Translations under genes and position numbers: made by a program
The notes under the pieces: generated by a model
The model's input: only the letters and a program-made list of their open reading frames with translations
Databases searched by the model: none
What the model was told of the DNA's origin: nothing
Origin: Bubalus kerabau
Taxonomy: Eukaryota > Chordata > Mammalia > Artiodactyla > Bovidae
DNA: 64,000 bases
Reading direction: 5' to 3'
Assembly (NCBI RefSeq): GCF_029407905.1
Contig: NC_073630.1
Coordinates: forward strand, 49,377,001-49,441,000
Shown: positions 13,126 to 25,160 of the stretch, in pieces
Numbering within the stretch: the stretch's first letter is position 1
Layout: each line of letters starts with the position of its first letter

Positions 13126-13237
13126 CCTTCCACTGACCACTTATTGTGTCAGTAGAAGCCAGGAGGAAATTTCACAGAATTCTCAAGCGTTTCCTTCAAG
13201 GAAGCACTGAAATCATCAAAAAGAAGTCTAAAAACTT

Positions 13238-13363
13238 TGAATTCCTGGAGATCCAGTGGTTAAGACTCTGCGTTTCCACTGTAGGGGATGCAGGTTCAGT
13301 CTCTGGTCAGGGGACTAAGATCCCACACGCCCAGTGGCAGAAAAAAAAAAAGAAAGAAAAAGC
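13238..13363 (+). repeat. CHR-type tRNA-Glu SINE
   Basis: It reads gaattcctggagatccagtg, ggttcagtctctggtcaggg and actaagatcccacacgc, followed by an A-rich tail. Confidence 0.88.
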
Positions 13364-14795
13364 ACTGAACAGAAATCCACCTCTGTCTTCCATTTTACAG
13401 AAGCCATGGAATCCAAAACCACCATCATCCATTTTCATATAATGAAGAGTGAACTCTAGGCAAGCGTCAGACACTGAAGACCAGATTCTCTCAACTTACG
13501 AAGACTTCAGAGACAGGACACCTCTGCCGAAACCCTACCTACATTCAGGCTCCCAGCACTTTGCTCTTACTTGTGTCTCAACTGAGATTGCCTGAAAGTA
13601 TTAATTACAGACATTTCTATCCATCTATTCACAGGATAAACATTTACTCGGTATTTTCTCTGTGTAGGGGGCCCAGAGACAAGCCGGAAATCTGTACCAT
13701 CCTTCCGTGAACTTCCTCAAGGTTTAGGAAGCTGACCAGGGTGTCCAGCTTTATTTCCAATGTGCTAAAGTGAACTAGTCGCCCAGGCAGTCATTCTGAT
13801 GGGGACTGGGGTGGGGGTGCAGAGAGAAGCGGATTAGAGAGCGAGTGTAGGGGCACATTTGCTACCCTCCCACTTCAGACTCGGCACATCCATTTATAGA
13901 ACTTTTATAATGATACATCTTAATAATCAATCCTTTGGCTGCTTGCTGTGAACTGTGAATTTGAGTTTCTCTGAGCAGTTTCTCAAACAATCCAATTATT
14001 TTCTCTGGATTCTTTTCTGCCAATACCTGAAGCAGTCCAAACTGGAAATATATATATATATATATGAAAAAAAAATCCTGGGGTCTCAGTGGAATTTAGG
14101 ACCCTGCTCCAAGGCAAAAAGACACATCTCTTTGAACAGGAATCTTGCATGCGTGCTTGTCTTGCCTCAAGCTTACTAGAATCTGGCTAACCTCCAGGGT
14201 CAAGTGTTTGGGGGGTATAGTTAAGACAAAGGACAATAAAACACACAGCTCACAGATAAAACACGCAGCAGGGTACACAGGAAAGAAATGAAACATGACA
14301 GATGACCTCTCCTTAGCTGACTTCTCCTGGTGTCCGAGGATGGCCTCGGGCATGACAGCATTACCTTCCGTATTTTGCCTAAGCAGCAAAATGCCCTGTT
14401 CTCAATCATGCTCCTCTTTTAAACTACCCCATATAAATCTCAGAACAACACAGAAAAGCACAAGCTCATCAAACTGACACATGTGATTTGAAAATAATGC
14501 CCAGAATAAATGCACTCACAAAAAATGAAAAAAGAGGTGAACTTGGGACAGTGATGGATGATTTAGTTCTATTACAGCAAAACAGAAGGGACCCCAAAAA
14601 ACGCCATGTTGTGGTGTGGGGAGGCCAACGGCCATACATTTCCTATTTAACCCCTGAGGCGTTTGGAAGCTCAGAGGGAAGGAAAAGAGAAAAGCTCTTT
14701 GTCTTAAATATACTTTGACAAAGATACTCCCACTGTAATGGGTACTAGGGGTTTCTTCCTGTTAGTAGGAAAAGGTCTCAAGTCCAGATGAAGAC
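13364..14795. other. Intron K-L stretch, unclassified
   Basis: It holds a short (TA)n run at 14048-14065. I recognise nothing else. Short open frames on both strands are not convincing as exons. Confidence 0.5.
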
Positions 14796-14797
14796 AC

Positions 14798-15395
14798 ATC
14801 TTTAATAATACTTAGCATCAGCATCAGAATTGGCAAGGCTATGAAGAAACAGAAATTTATATGGGGTTGACAGGAGTGTAAATGGGTAAAATATTTTGGA
14901 AAACAGTTGACGTTGTCTTGTAAAGTTGAACACATGGCAAGCCTGTGCCCCTATTCCAAAGCATGTATTTTTAGAGAAATTCTTCCTACATGTACTAGGA
15001 TATACATCAAAAACGTGCATGGCTACATTGTTCTTAAGGGAAAGAACCCAAATATGTGTTAATATGAGAACTGGTAAGTAAACTGCAGTATATGACAGCA
15101 GTGGAAATGAATGACCTACATGTATCCAAATATATGCATCCCAGAAACATCAGGTTAAATAAGCATGATGTTTATTTATGAAGAATTACATATGATATGA
15201 CTCTAATGATACGAAGCTCAGAAACAAGTCAAATCTATTGCTCAGGATTATATCCATATATAGCAAAACTATAAAGCGAGCAATGGGCAGAAGGACAAAA
15301 GACTCACGAAATGGTTAGTTCTGGATCCTGGGGGCTGGGGAGGGTTTCATCTTAAACAGGATGGTAGGGTTACAGGTGTTCATTTTATTGTTATG
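14798..15395 (+). repeat. L1M 3' region
   Basis: The order tggcaaggctatgaagaaac, ggagtgtaaatgggtaaaat, tggaaaacagttgacg, and later gcagtatatgacagcagtgg is that of an old L1 ORF2 end and 3' UTR. Confidence 0.75.
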
Positions 15396-15405
15396 CTTTG
15401 GAACT

Positions 15406-15601
15406 TGGGCTTCCCTTATGGCTCAGCTGGTAAAGAATTTGCCCACAATATGGGAGACCTGGGTTCGATCCCTGGATTGGGAAGATCCCCTGGAGAAGGA
15501 AAAGGCTACCCACCCTAGTGTTCTGGCCTGGAGAATTCCGTGGACTGTATAGACCATGGGGTAGCAAAGAGTCGGACACGACTGACTGACTTTCACTTTG
15601 G
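15406..15601 (+). repeat. Bov-tA SINE
   Basis: Its head is gggcttcccttatggctcag and its tail is gagtcggacacgactgactg. It is lightly diverged. Confidence 0.95.
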
Positions 15602-15719
15602 AACTTACATACATATTGCATATTATTGGTATGCAGCAATTATTGAGTGATAAAAGACGTGGAAACAACTTACCTGGCCCAGGCTGCAGCTCCAGCTCAA
15701 AAGCTCAGCTCCTTTAACC

Positions 15720-16430
15720 TGGATTCTGAACTAATTCCCCTATTCAGGTTCTCCCTTCCCTTCCCCATAATTTGCAGCTGTTTGGTTAAGCATCTCAGAA
15801 TCCACCTCTATCATGTCACTACCCTCTCCTCAAACCATTATTGGCTCTCCACTATTTGACAAACTAAATAAAAACTATATAACTGCTATTCAAACTCCCA
15901 TAACCCAGCACCTCTTTGGTCTTGTCATAGACCACTTCCTTTTACAAATTTTACCCTCAAGGCAAACTGAGTGGCTTAAAAATTTCTAGACACATCCAGA
16001 ATTTTCCTGTTTCTTTGCTTTTTGTGATCCTGTTCATTACTGTGAAAGTGTTAGTCACTCAGTCATGTCCAACTCTTTGCGACCCCAAGGACTGTAATCC
16101 ACCAGGCTCCTCCGTCCACAGAAATCTCCAGGCAAGAATACTGGAGTGGGTTGCCACTCCCTTCTCCAGGGGATCTTCCCGACCCAGGAATTGAATCCAG
16201 GTCTCCTGCATTGCAGGCAGATTCTTTACCATCTGAGCCATCTGGGAAGCCCATAGAAGTACAATGACTAGGTGGAAATTCCACCCATCCCTCGAGGCCA
16301 TATAGTGTTACCTCCTTTATAAAGGCTGAACTAAGTGCTCTAACCAGGCTGTATCTTTTCTTCCTCTGAATCCCCGATGCTCTTCATATACCGCTCATGG
16401 CTCTTTAGTGATGGTTGTTCTGTCTATTTG
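15720..16430 (+). repeat. L2 LINE, interrupted by a SINE
   Basis: Phrases such as ctctcctcaaaccattattg, ggctctccac, and after the SINE cttcctctgaatccccgatg follow L2 order. A Bov-tA occupies 16043-16255. Diverged. Confidence 0.6.
16043..16255 (-). repeat. Bov-tA SINE
   Basis: The plus strand starts tgaaagtgttagtcactcag and ends gccatctgggaagccc, the reverse complement of the usual element. Confidence 0.95.
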
Positions 16431-16442
16431 CCTTAAATCATT

Positions 16443-16690
16443 CTCTCAGTAGTTTTTGAGTATTTCCTAGAAGCCATTAGGTGCTGGGCACTGGGATACA
16501 CATCACAGGGTAATCAACAAGTAAAGAGCCATCATGACCCATGCAAGGACAAAGGAACTAAGGGGTTAGGCAGGACTTCTGAGCAGAGGGAACAGCAAAT
16601 GCAAAGGCCCAGAGGTCGGAGAGAATATGGGCCACCTGAGAAACTGCAGGCAGTTTAGCACCAGGAAGAGATGAGGCAGTGGACTGCCCC
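16443..16690 (+). repeat. Ancient dispersed repeat, family unresolved
   Basis: The stretch gtgctgggcactgggataca and agaggg-aacagcaaatgcaaaggccc is a widespread old mammalian sequence type. I cannot name the family with confidence. Confidence 0.4.
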
Positions 16691-17022
16691 GTCTTACCTG
16701 TGACATCCCCTGCAGCTATGGCACCCCGCATTTAAGTGCACTCAGGAAAATCCACTGACCTGAACCCAAACTCACCCACCGTGGAGAGCACACTTAATCC
16801 ACCACCCGCCCACCGCCCCCAAATCAATCATGTAATGCAGCTGAATATTCTAAGAGGGAAAGCAGGCCACTACAGCTTAATCCCTCTTGACCTTCACAGA
16901 AAATTTTTAAATGTCCTCCCTGAAGTGCTTTGTAATGTTAAATTCAAAAGTCGGCAAGAAAGCTAAGCTATTAGCAGATACCCTTTTTATGGGAAAAAGT
17001 GTGAGACATCTTGGGGTATGTT

Positions 17023-17044
17023 TGTGTGTGTGTGTGTGTGTGTG
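17023..17044. repeat. (GT)n microsatellite
   Basis: Eleven TG units in a row. Confidence 0.95.
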
Positions 17045-18349
17045 CTGGGGGTGTTTACATATGTGCTCTTCCTTTAGGAAAACCCCACATAGAAACATTT
17101 TGATGTTTGAATGCTTAGTTTCCATTAAGAAGTTGTCAGGAGCAAAGGATGGGAAATGTGGAGGGTGAGAAGCAGAAATGAGCTAAGGTCAAACTGGGAT
17201 GTTTTATAAATTGAAGTTTACTTGGGAAACAAGATAAACAGCACACAAATAGTAAGGTGTATCAATTGGGAAAAGATCATTTCATTAAAAAAATTCCTTT
17301 CTCATTATACAAAGTGAGGCCACAGATGATAAACTTTTACAAGATGATACTAATACACAGTTTTATTAAGTGCTTTTTTTCACGTGGCCCATTTCCCCTG
17401 CATTTTCTAATTTGAGATTCTCATTCGCTGAGATGCTATCTGTGGATTACCTGGGCATCCATGAACCAAAGAAGGAAATGACCTTCTTTGGGACTTATAT
17501 TTTAATTTTTAATTAAAGTTCATATCAGAGCACAATCAATGATAGGGCTGCTCTAAAATCTTTGAGATGGTGGACCAATGGGATGTGTGCTGATTTGCAT
17601 TTCCCTTTTAGTTATTACGGAAATATCCAGGCCATTTAGGCAATAAACAAGCACACAAAATGTAGCACAAAGAAAAGTAAGATGGACCACAAGGCCTGAA
17701 AACAGAGAACAGAGAGATGGACTCAGGTAGATCTTGGAGAGGGGTGCCCTTATATTTGTAAAATCAAGTAACTGGACATGGGGCATTTACTGGTCCTCAT
17801 GTGTGGGGTTTTACCCCCATTTCATGCAGGGTGAGATTTGCTAACTCCATCCGAAGATACTTAGAGAGGGGGAGTCTATTTGGTGTGACACTTGAGGTCT
17901 GCTGAGTGACTTCCAGCAATCCTAGGAAAGATGTAGACTAAGCCCTAAACACACTGCTTTCACTCCTTCCCACAAACAAGATAGAAATCCTGGACTTTCT
18001 GTGACATGCCAGTGAGAGGCAGAGGGTCAGCAGGGATCCCCTATGCTGTCTCCAGACTCTGAAACCAAGTAGAACGAGCCGAAGGGAAGAAAAGTCAACA
18101 TATTCATGTGTCTCTCAACTTGATGAATGTGGACGCTCCCCCTAGAGAACTAATTTTTGCGTATAATTAAACATGGAAATGCTATGTTTTCTAATCAACA
18201 GCCAATCAGTCGGTGATACTCTGAATATCATTACCAGGAGGCTGTGATTTCCCTGCAAATTGCTTTTTCAGTTGCATTTTAAGATTCCATCTCCTAAGAA
18301 TACACTGACAGATTGAAAGGTAAGGACTGAGAAAGTCAGTCGAACTTAC
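17045..18349. other. Intron K-L, 5' part in gene direction, unclassified
   Basis: I recognise no transposon and no exon. The stretch ends directly at the donor of exon K. Confidence 0.5.
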
Positions 18350-18433
18350 CACGAGCCCTCCAGGTAGGCATTGAGGCCTTTGCGAATGACATGGCCCAAG
18401 TAGCCATTTTTCTCAGCTATATGCTTTGCCCAT
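18350..18433 (-). CDS. SEL1L3: SEL1L3 exon K
   Basis: The exon has 84 bases, phase 2-2. The acceptor is ttatag|ATGGGC and the donor is CTCGTG|gtaagt. It encodes the end of a Val codon, then WAKHIAEKNGYLGHVIRKG and LNAYLEGS plus two bases of Trp. WAKHIAEKNG is the second helix of a Sel1-like repeat. It is symmetric, so skipping would keep the frame. An 8 kb intron follows. Confidence 0.95.
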
Positions 18434-19013
18434 CTATAAAGGAAACAGAGGAGAAAATATCCAAACTGTGGCAAATTAAATAATTTCTTTTTACTTCATG
18501 TGAGTTCAATAAATCTCACTTGGGGAATATTTTGCTTGTTAGAATTTTTATGGAGCCACAAGTTGGATCTGAATGTTAAGAAGGCAAAGAGAGATATACT
18601 TTGGGAGCATTTGAGTTCAGTGCCCTTTATAATGAATGTTTAAGCGTTGTCATTTTTTTAAACAAAGATGTGAAAAGTGCTTAATGAAAAGAGTCTACCA
18701 ATATGGAAAAAGATAGTGTGAATCAAGAATTCTAACAAGTCATTAGCAGGAAGACAGCTCTCCCTGAACAAAGAGAAGAGACGTTGCCAAGATTAAATGA
18801 ACAGAGTACTTGATAGGTGTAGATATACTGAGAGGAGATTTAGATAACACAAGGAGAATGTCAACATCAAGTACATAGGAAATGATACGTACACAGAGAG
18901 CTAAGCAAATTAAAAATTAGCAGTAGTATTCCATAGAAAACAAAAAGTTATGCAAGAAAGAGTAGTCATAGCACACTACGTGGTCAGCTATGAGTAGCAT
19001 TAAATGGTAAAAA

Positions 19014-19052
19014 TATTGGGTTGGCCAAAAGAACTTTTTGGCAAATCCAATA
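19014..19052. mobile_element. Mariner remnant: two joined terminal repeats
   Basis: The left end reads TATTGGGTTGGCCAAAA and the right end GAACTTTTTGGCAAATCCAATA in inverted order, which are the termini of the ruminant mariner family with TA at each outer edge. The whole interior, about 1.2 kb in a full element, is missing. Confidence 0.85.
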
Positions 19053-19298
19053 ATATGAACCCTGATACCAATCCAAGCAAAATGATGATGTACTCATGGG
19101 GGAGATGGGAGAAGGTAGGAAGTGTGAACATGCAGGGCAGTCAGAAGCAGCAGAGTGAAAGAACTATTTATATATTTGTCTTTTCCCAGTGACACATCAT
19201 TAGACAAAGTCTGTAGTGAGTATAATAAGAAATAGTGATTTAAGCATGTTATTTAGACATAGAGGCAAATAAAAGAGAAATAATTACTAATAAAACAT

Positions 19299-19688
19299 GC
19301 TGCTGATGCTGCTAAGTCGCTTCAGTCGTGTCCGACTCTGTGCAACCCCACAGATGGCAGCCCACCAGGCTCCCCTGTCCCTGGGATTCTCCAGGCAAGA
19401 ACACTGGAGTGGGTTGCCATTTCCTTCTCCAAAGCATGAAAGTGAAAAGTGAAAGTGAAGTCGCTCAGTCGTGTCCAACTCCTAGCGACCCCATGGACTG
19501 CAGCCCATCAGGTTCCTCCGTCCATGGGATTTTCCAGGCAAGAGTACTGGAGTGGGTTGCCATTGCCTTCTCCAATGCATGAAAGTGAAAAGTAAAAGTG
19601 AAGTTGCTCAGTCGTGTCTGACTCCTAGCGACCCCATGGACTGCAGCCCACCAGACTCCTCCGTCCATGGGATTTTCCAGGCAAGAGT
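19299..19688 (+). repeat. Bov-A2-type SINE with three Bov-A units
   Basis: After the TGC head there are three Bov-A units in one orientation. The unit starts fall near 19317, 19463 and 19605, and two GTGAAAAGTRAAAGTGAAGT spacers separate them. The third unit is cut short at ttttccaggcaagag. Confidence 0.93.
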
Positions 19689-19952
19689 GTATGAAAAGTG
19701 ATTTATTCTAGGCAGCAGGAAATGGTATGTGGGTGGGGGATAAAGATTTCCTATTTTTCTTGTCAAATTATTACTTTTTAAATTTTTGCCTTCTCAAATA
19801 ATTTGGCTCTTTTTTTGTGCATGTAACTGATAAAAATTACATTTTAAAAGTGGAAAAAAAAAGAATAAAAGAAAAAAGAACTCTATTCTCTCAGAAGTGG
19901 TGAACACAGTATATAGCTTTCCCTTCACAAGCAGCATCTGATAGGTTCTTAC

Positions 19953-20080
19953 ACAACAGCCTTCTCGGGATCTCGCGGGAACGTCTCCAGGTTGCCTGTG
20001 ATATAGTACAGAGAACACCACAAAGTTCCTTCTATGTGTCCACCTTGTGCAGCCTTATGGAAATATTCACCGGCTAATGT
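19953..20080 (-). CDS. SEL1L3: SEL1L3 exon J (Sel1-like repeats)
   Basis: The exon has 128 bases, phase 0-2. The acceptor is tttccag|ACATTA and the donor is GTTGT|gtaaga. It encodes TLAGEYFHKAAQGGH, IEGTLWCSLYYITGN, LETFPRDPEKAV and two bases of a Val codon. It closes one Sel1-like repeat (AGEYFHKAAQGG) and opens another. The human protein has MEGT where this copy has IEGT. Confidence 0.95.
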
Positions 20081-20667
20081 CTGGAAAGAGATGAGCAAAC
20101 GTCAGTGTCATTAGTGAGACGTCCTCCTGGGCAGGTTTCATCAGAGCTAAGGTCGTGAGGTACGTAACCCGTGATTTCATCATAGACCTATAACATCTGG
20201 TATCTTTAAGAAACCAAGTCAAGTTCCAGGAAGACAGCCAATCACAGAAGCTTCTCGACATGATAACCTTGACTGCAGCTATTCTGTTAAGTTCACCCAA
20301 TAAATAAGATAACCTTACGAATGTCATTATCATCAGGTATCCTCACATAAACCCCCTGCCAGCCAGACAGAAGATCGCAGGAGAAACTTCAGGCATTTGC
20401 TTTCCTAACCTCACTTAATATCTTTTTTTCAAACTCAGATGCAAAAACTGCAGTTCCAGTAGAAAGGTGAAAATTAGAATATGACAATTAAAAAATCCAT
20501 TCTAGCAGATGTGTGGGAGCGCTAACAGACATTTGCAATGCATAAAAATACACAGCCTCCTATGTAGTCAAAGAGAGATAGAGGGAAAAGAGAAAACAAG
20601 TGCTTAAATGGGTAGATGTGCCACTGATTATCATTATTTTTCCCCAGGCAGTTAACTGCCATTTTTA

Positions 20668-20842
20668 AGCAAGAGCTTTGGAGTTGGTGATGCCATGAGA
20701 TGGCTGGATGGCATCACCAACTCGATGGAATGAGTTTGAGCAAGTTCCAGGAGTTGGTGATGGACAGGGAAGCCTGGTGTGTTGCAGTCCATGGGGGTAG
20801 CAAAGAGCCAGACATGACTGAGTGACTGAACTGAACTGAACT
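20668..20842 (+). repeat. BovB (RTE LINE) 3' end
   Basis: It contains tggctggatggcatcacc, ccaggagttggtgatgg, acagggaagcctgg, cagacatgactgagtgactg and ends with the (CTGAA)n tail. It includes a perfect 16-base inverted repeat at 20681-20696 and 20708-20723. Confidence 0.92.
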
Positions 20843-21035
20843 TGGAGTCTGACAGGCCTGGGTTCAAATCCCAGCTCTGCTCCTTACTAGCTGCGTGACT
20901 GTGAGCATGTCAGTTTAACTCTCCAACTAAGAGAATACTCAGTTTCTACAAATGAAACATGTGGCTTCTGATAGTAGCTACCATGAAAGTTTGTCATGAG
21001 GATTAAATAAGATAATGGATATTCGAGGCTTGGTA
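20843..21035 (+). repeat. MIR SINE
   Basis: A well kept MIR: cctgggttcaaatcccagct, ctagctgcgtgactgtgagc and gaggattaaataagataatg. It directly abuts the BovB tail. Confidence 0.9.
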
Positions 21036-21089
21036 TGATGCTTTACCAAAAATAATCCTCTCATTTCCCACCCCCAAATCTGCTGCTAC

Positions 21090-22085
21090 AGCTTGCCCAT
21101 CTGCCTGAATACTACCTTTCTTCCCATCTCAATAAATGCCAAACCCTCTGGAGTCAGCCTGACTCCTCTCCCTGCTTCACACCTCACATCCAATCACCAT
21201 CAAATCCTGCCCTCTTGACCTTCAAAGCAGATCCAGAATCTAGTCACATCTCAGCCCTTTTGCTGATACTGCCCATCCATTCTCATTTGGATTCAATGCA
21301 TTAATCCCCTGCTTCTTCTTTTCTCAGCTTTTAATGTTGTATTGGGGGATAGCCGATTAACTATGTTGTGATAGTTTCAGGCGGACAGCAAAGGGATTCA
21401 GCCGCACATATGCATGTATCCATTCTCCTCCAGACTCCCCTCCCATCCGGGCTGCCACATAACAACATGGAGTGCAGAGTTCCGTGTGTTCTACAGTAGA
21501 TCCTTGTTGCACCAACCCCCTGCTCTTGCTCGTCTCTTCCTCAAGCCAGTCTTCGTCAAGACCCAGGGGGAGCCTTTTCAAACACAGCATACCCCAGCCC
21601 TGTTCAGAGCCGTCCCATCTTGCTCAGAGCGGCTGCCTGGGCACCTGCCTCCTTGACCTTATCTCTTCTGCCACCTCTCTTGCTCTCAGCTCCTGCCAGT
21701 TGCATCTCCCTATTGTTCTTTTGCTGATCCCTCTTTTTGGAATGTTCTTCCCTCTTTCTGGAATGTTCTCCCAGATATTCACAAGACTCCTTTAGGAGTC
21801 TGTACAAGGTCACATTATCAGAGAGACCTTCTCTAATATCACTTATAAAATAGCATCCCCTAGTCTCTACCTTCTGGGTCCTACTCATCTGGCTTTATTT
21901 CTCCCCATATCATTTCCCTCCATTTTCCCACATGCTCTATCTTTGCTTATCATCTTTCTGTCCCACTGGAATATAAGCTTCTAAGCTTCCCCAAAGCAGA
22001 GACTGTTCTGTCTGCTGCCATAACCACCACTGCCCAGAAGAGTGCCTGGCAGAGGGTGGGTGTTCAGTTAATTCGTTGACTGTAA
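21090..22085 (+). repeat. L2 LINE 3' part, interrupted by L1
   Basis: It runs from cctgactcctctccctgctt through ttctggaatgttctcccaga and ggaatataagcttctaagc to agagtgcctggcagaggg. This is L2 order over nearly 1 kb. An L1 3' fragment sits at about 21328-21520. Confidence 0.85.
21328..21520 (-). repeat. Artiodactyl L1 3' end
   Basis: The reverse complement of this stretch matches the L1 3' end at 33193-33398: ggcagcccggatgggagggg, gctgaatccctttgctgtc and gaaactatcacaac. Confidence 0.88.
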
Positions 22086-22144
22086 TGGTGCTCAGATTGT
22101 TATTACCACCATTAACATTATTATCAATAACAAGGGGCTTTCAT

Positions 22145-22320
22145 TTCACATGGGAACCAGGTCCTGACTCCACTTAAGTGTCTGACGTCTGAGTAAGTTA
22201 TGAAACCTTTCAGAGCCTTGGTCGCTTATTCTGTTAAATGGATGTAGTAACATTTGTATTCCAAGAGTGTAGTTAGGATGACATGGGATGGCACACAGAA
22301 AGTATCAATGAGTGTATTGT
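22145..22320 (+). repeat. MIR SINE
   Basis: It shows gtaagttatgaaacctttca, gagccttggt and taaatggatgtagtaacatt, then ggatgacatgggatggcac. Confidence 0.7.
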
Positions 22321-22459
22321 TGATACTTTAAGAGGAAGTGTTCAGCAAACACTGAAGACTGTCATTGCTATTTACATTATTATTATTCAATCCGATCTCA
22401 TACCTGGCAATCCTTTTTGGACACAGCCCGCTTTGCTTCCAGTAAGATCAGTGATCAAT

Positions 22460-22747
22460 CTCTGCAGCATCTCTCTTATTCTCGTCTCGCATCATCTCCC
22501 TCTCCTCCCCCCAGCACAAGCCTCCTCCTCCATGAAGCCTTCCTGACTGCTTTGACTTTCCCTGTTTCCCCTTTCCAGAACTGCTTGGGTCACAGCGATT
22601 AGAATGCACTTGGCATTTGGCTAATGCCGGTTTTTGCTCTTCACTCTCTGGTCTTCTTAACTGGGGCCTTGAGTTCCTTGAGCTCATGATCTGTTTCTCG
22701 GGTGGTGTGTGTACTGGGCTGGGCACATAGTACACCTGCTTCCTGAC
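22460..22747 (+). repeat. L2 LINE 3' end
   Basis: It reads ccatgaagccttcctgactg, ttgagttccttgagctcatg and ctgggctgggcacatagtac. It ends about 40 bases outside the donor site of exon I. Confidence 0.7.
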
Positions 22748-22787
22748 CAAGTGTCTGACCAGCTGCACAGCTGGTCACAAGACTCAC

Positions 22788-22964
22788 CTGATTCCTTCCA
22801 GGAACTCCTGGGAAAATGCCATCCAAGTACAGGACTCCAAGGTTGTATGAGGCATCTGGGTTCCCCATTTCTTCCGCTTTTAACCAGTACTTAGCCGCTT
22901 TGGCATAATTTTTCTTGAATTTGTGGTAATACCATCCCAGGCCGTTGACTGCCTGATGCAACCC
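22788..22964 (-). CDS. SEL1L3: SEL1L3 exon I (Sel1-like repeats)
   Basis: The exon has 177 bases, 59 codons, phase 0-0. The acceptor is atccag|GGGTTG and the donor is AATCAG|gtgagt. It carries one whole Sel1-like repeat (HQAVNGLGWYYHKFKKNYAK then AAKYWLKAEEMGN) and the first half of another (PDASYNLGVLYLDG, IFPGVPGRNQ). An L2 remnant ends about 40 bases past the donor. Confidence 0.97.
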
Positions 22965-24035
22965 CTGGATTTTAGAACAAGAAGAAAGAAATGACTTTTT
23001 TTTTCTTAATGAAAAATTCTCTAAAGAGAATCAGTTGTTGTGAAAGCATTCTGCCAGAGCCTGAGAAAAACCTTTCCTGTCTCTTTTTGGGGCCAGATGG
23101 CATTAAAGAAATGCTAAATGCTAGAAAACATGAGGCCACCTCAAAGTCTTCCCAGGAGGACTTCACCAGCCTGCTGTTGGGACTTCTGCCTTCCACCTCA
23201 GCAATGATGCTGGCTTTGAATCATCACTCAGCCCCCGGGGACTGTTTCGCAATGCCCTTGTCTACAGAAGGCCTTGTGCTGCCCTGAGTATCAGCAACGC
23301 CCTTGAAATTCACAAGCACTCAACTGCGACAGGAGGCCGGAACCTGGCCTGGCTGGGCTGATTTCTAGGTGACCTGCCAGCCGTCTGTTGATTACTCTGC
23401 ACTGGACACCAACAAATCATCTGAGGGAAGAAGCTTCAATGGTCTACTTGTAAAGCTCAGGGACTATAGGTCTGCTTAGCAGACAGGTAGGTGGCTGGGC
23501 CTGAGGCAAAGGGGAGGGGACGGAGAAGGGAGGGTGGCTTCAGGACTGTGTCTAAACCTGGGATTGTTCCACAGAAGGGCTGGTTCTTGTGAGTCTAGTC
23601 TCAAGTCTCCTTATTCCTGCTGATTCGTGCTCTCAGGGGCCCGCTTCTGCCCTCTCCAGGTGCTCCCACCTGCTTCTATACAGTAGCTTCCAGCCTGGCT
23701 GTCGAAGGCTTAGGAACCCTGCAGGGGTGTAAGTGTGCAAACCTGGACATTCGGGTCTCTCATTCCTGCTTTCCTGCCAGATCAACAAGACCATGGACAA
23801 GCAGGTGAAAAAAGGATTAGAAAGGCAAATGGTGAGTGCCCTTGCATCTGTGAGACAGGTTAAAAGTCCAAGTGTGGAACAAAATCTCTTTCCCTTCCCC
23901 TCTGAGACGTGAAGAACAGGTGTCCCTCAACTATGGATGCCAAGATCCCAGCCTGCAGCCTTTTCGTCTGCGAGGGCTCCCGAAACCTTTTTAGTTTTTA
24001 CATTGGACTCCAGGTGCCAGGAAGACCAGGAGGAA
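22965..24035. other. Intron H-I stretch, unclassified
   Basis: No repeat is recognised. The sequence is moderately GC-rich near 23500-23700. The open frames on both strands are short and have no family I know. Confidence 0.5.
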
Positions 24036-24039
24036 GAAA

Positions 24040-24160
24040 CTGACAAAGCCCATTTGGAATAGATGCTATATGAGGGCAAGGATCTTTATTTTGTATTCCA
24101 AGCACCTGTGTTAGTACTTGCATACAGTAAGTGCTCAATAAATACTTGAGAAATGAACGA
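24040..24160 (+). repeat. L2 LINE 3' terminus
   Basis: It reads tgagggcaaggatctttatt and cagtaagtgctcaataaat followed by actt-gagaaatgaacga, the usual L2 3' end. Confidence 0.75.
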
Positions 24161-25160
24161 GAGCCATCCCTTGAATGCTGATAACACACAAAACAGAATC
24201 CAATCCTACATCAGATTCACAGGCCCTCAAGATAGCTGACACTTGACGCGGTATCAGTGCTGTGGAGCAGTCATAGAAACATTCTTCCTGAGCCTCGGGT
24301 GGTACCAGATGCAAGGCAGCCTCCTGAGAAGTTTCAGGATGAATGTATTTCCGTGAAGTGACAGACCACGCCATATTATGAAGTGGCAAGAACCAGCTTT
24401 GGAATAAGCCTATGGAATTTACATCAAAATGGTTTCTGTACTGCTCACCTCCATATGCATAGGTTTATTCAAAGGTCATCACTCAAAACATTAGCAGAAC
24501 TTTCTTTAGAAATTGTATGGGGACCCAGGTCAGGAGCCCCACAAGAAATCTTGTTTTATTTCTTCATGCTCACACCTTATTCCGGACATTTCCAGCTATA
24601 TCTGCAGATTTACCTTCAAGTGACTTTTAGCTAATTCCAGACATCAAACTCTGTGCTTCACCACGGTGCCTGACAAAGAGTAAGGGCTTAATAACTCCCT
24701 GCCAAGTGAATAAGTGAGAATCATGTAACACTCTTAAGAATGCGAGTACTCCAGGCTCTAAAACTGCATTTCCTCTAATATTCATCTCAGCTCTGCTAAA
24801 AGCACGCTCCGAATAAAGCACCTTAGACGACAATTCACCACTAGCATGCTAAAGAGATGCAAATTTCACACCTGCCAGGAAGCCCCATTTTAGGGTGCTC
24901 TACAACTATGCCCTCAATGACCAACATTAGCAGCTTTTCTATTTCTGCACTATAGTCTGTGTCAGGGTTGGGAGCTGACATGTGTTTCAGCCCACTCTGT
25001 CTCCTGGGTGATATGCCCCCTTGAGACCACACAGGTGGAGAAAAAGCCTCTTGACTCTCTGACTACATGCTCCAACTTCCTAGTCTACAGGAAAAATAGA
25101 CACTCTAAGCTTCCTAAAAAAAGTGAGCAAGGAAGGAAAATCGGCATGGTTACTTTAAGA

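Noticed and set aside
16059..16301. Several 60-145 codon frames with sequences such as GLQSLGSQRVGHD or SCLENPMDRGAW
   Set aside because: These recur at every Bov-tA/Bov-A2 copy in the window and are translations of SINE sequence, not genes.
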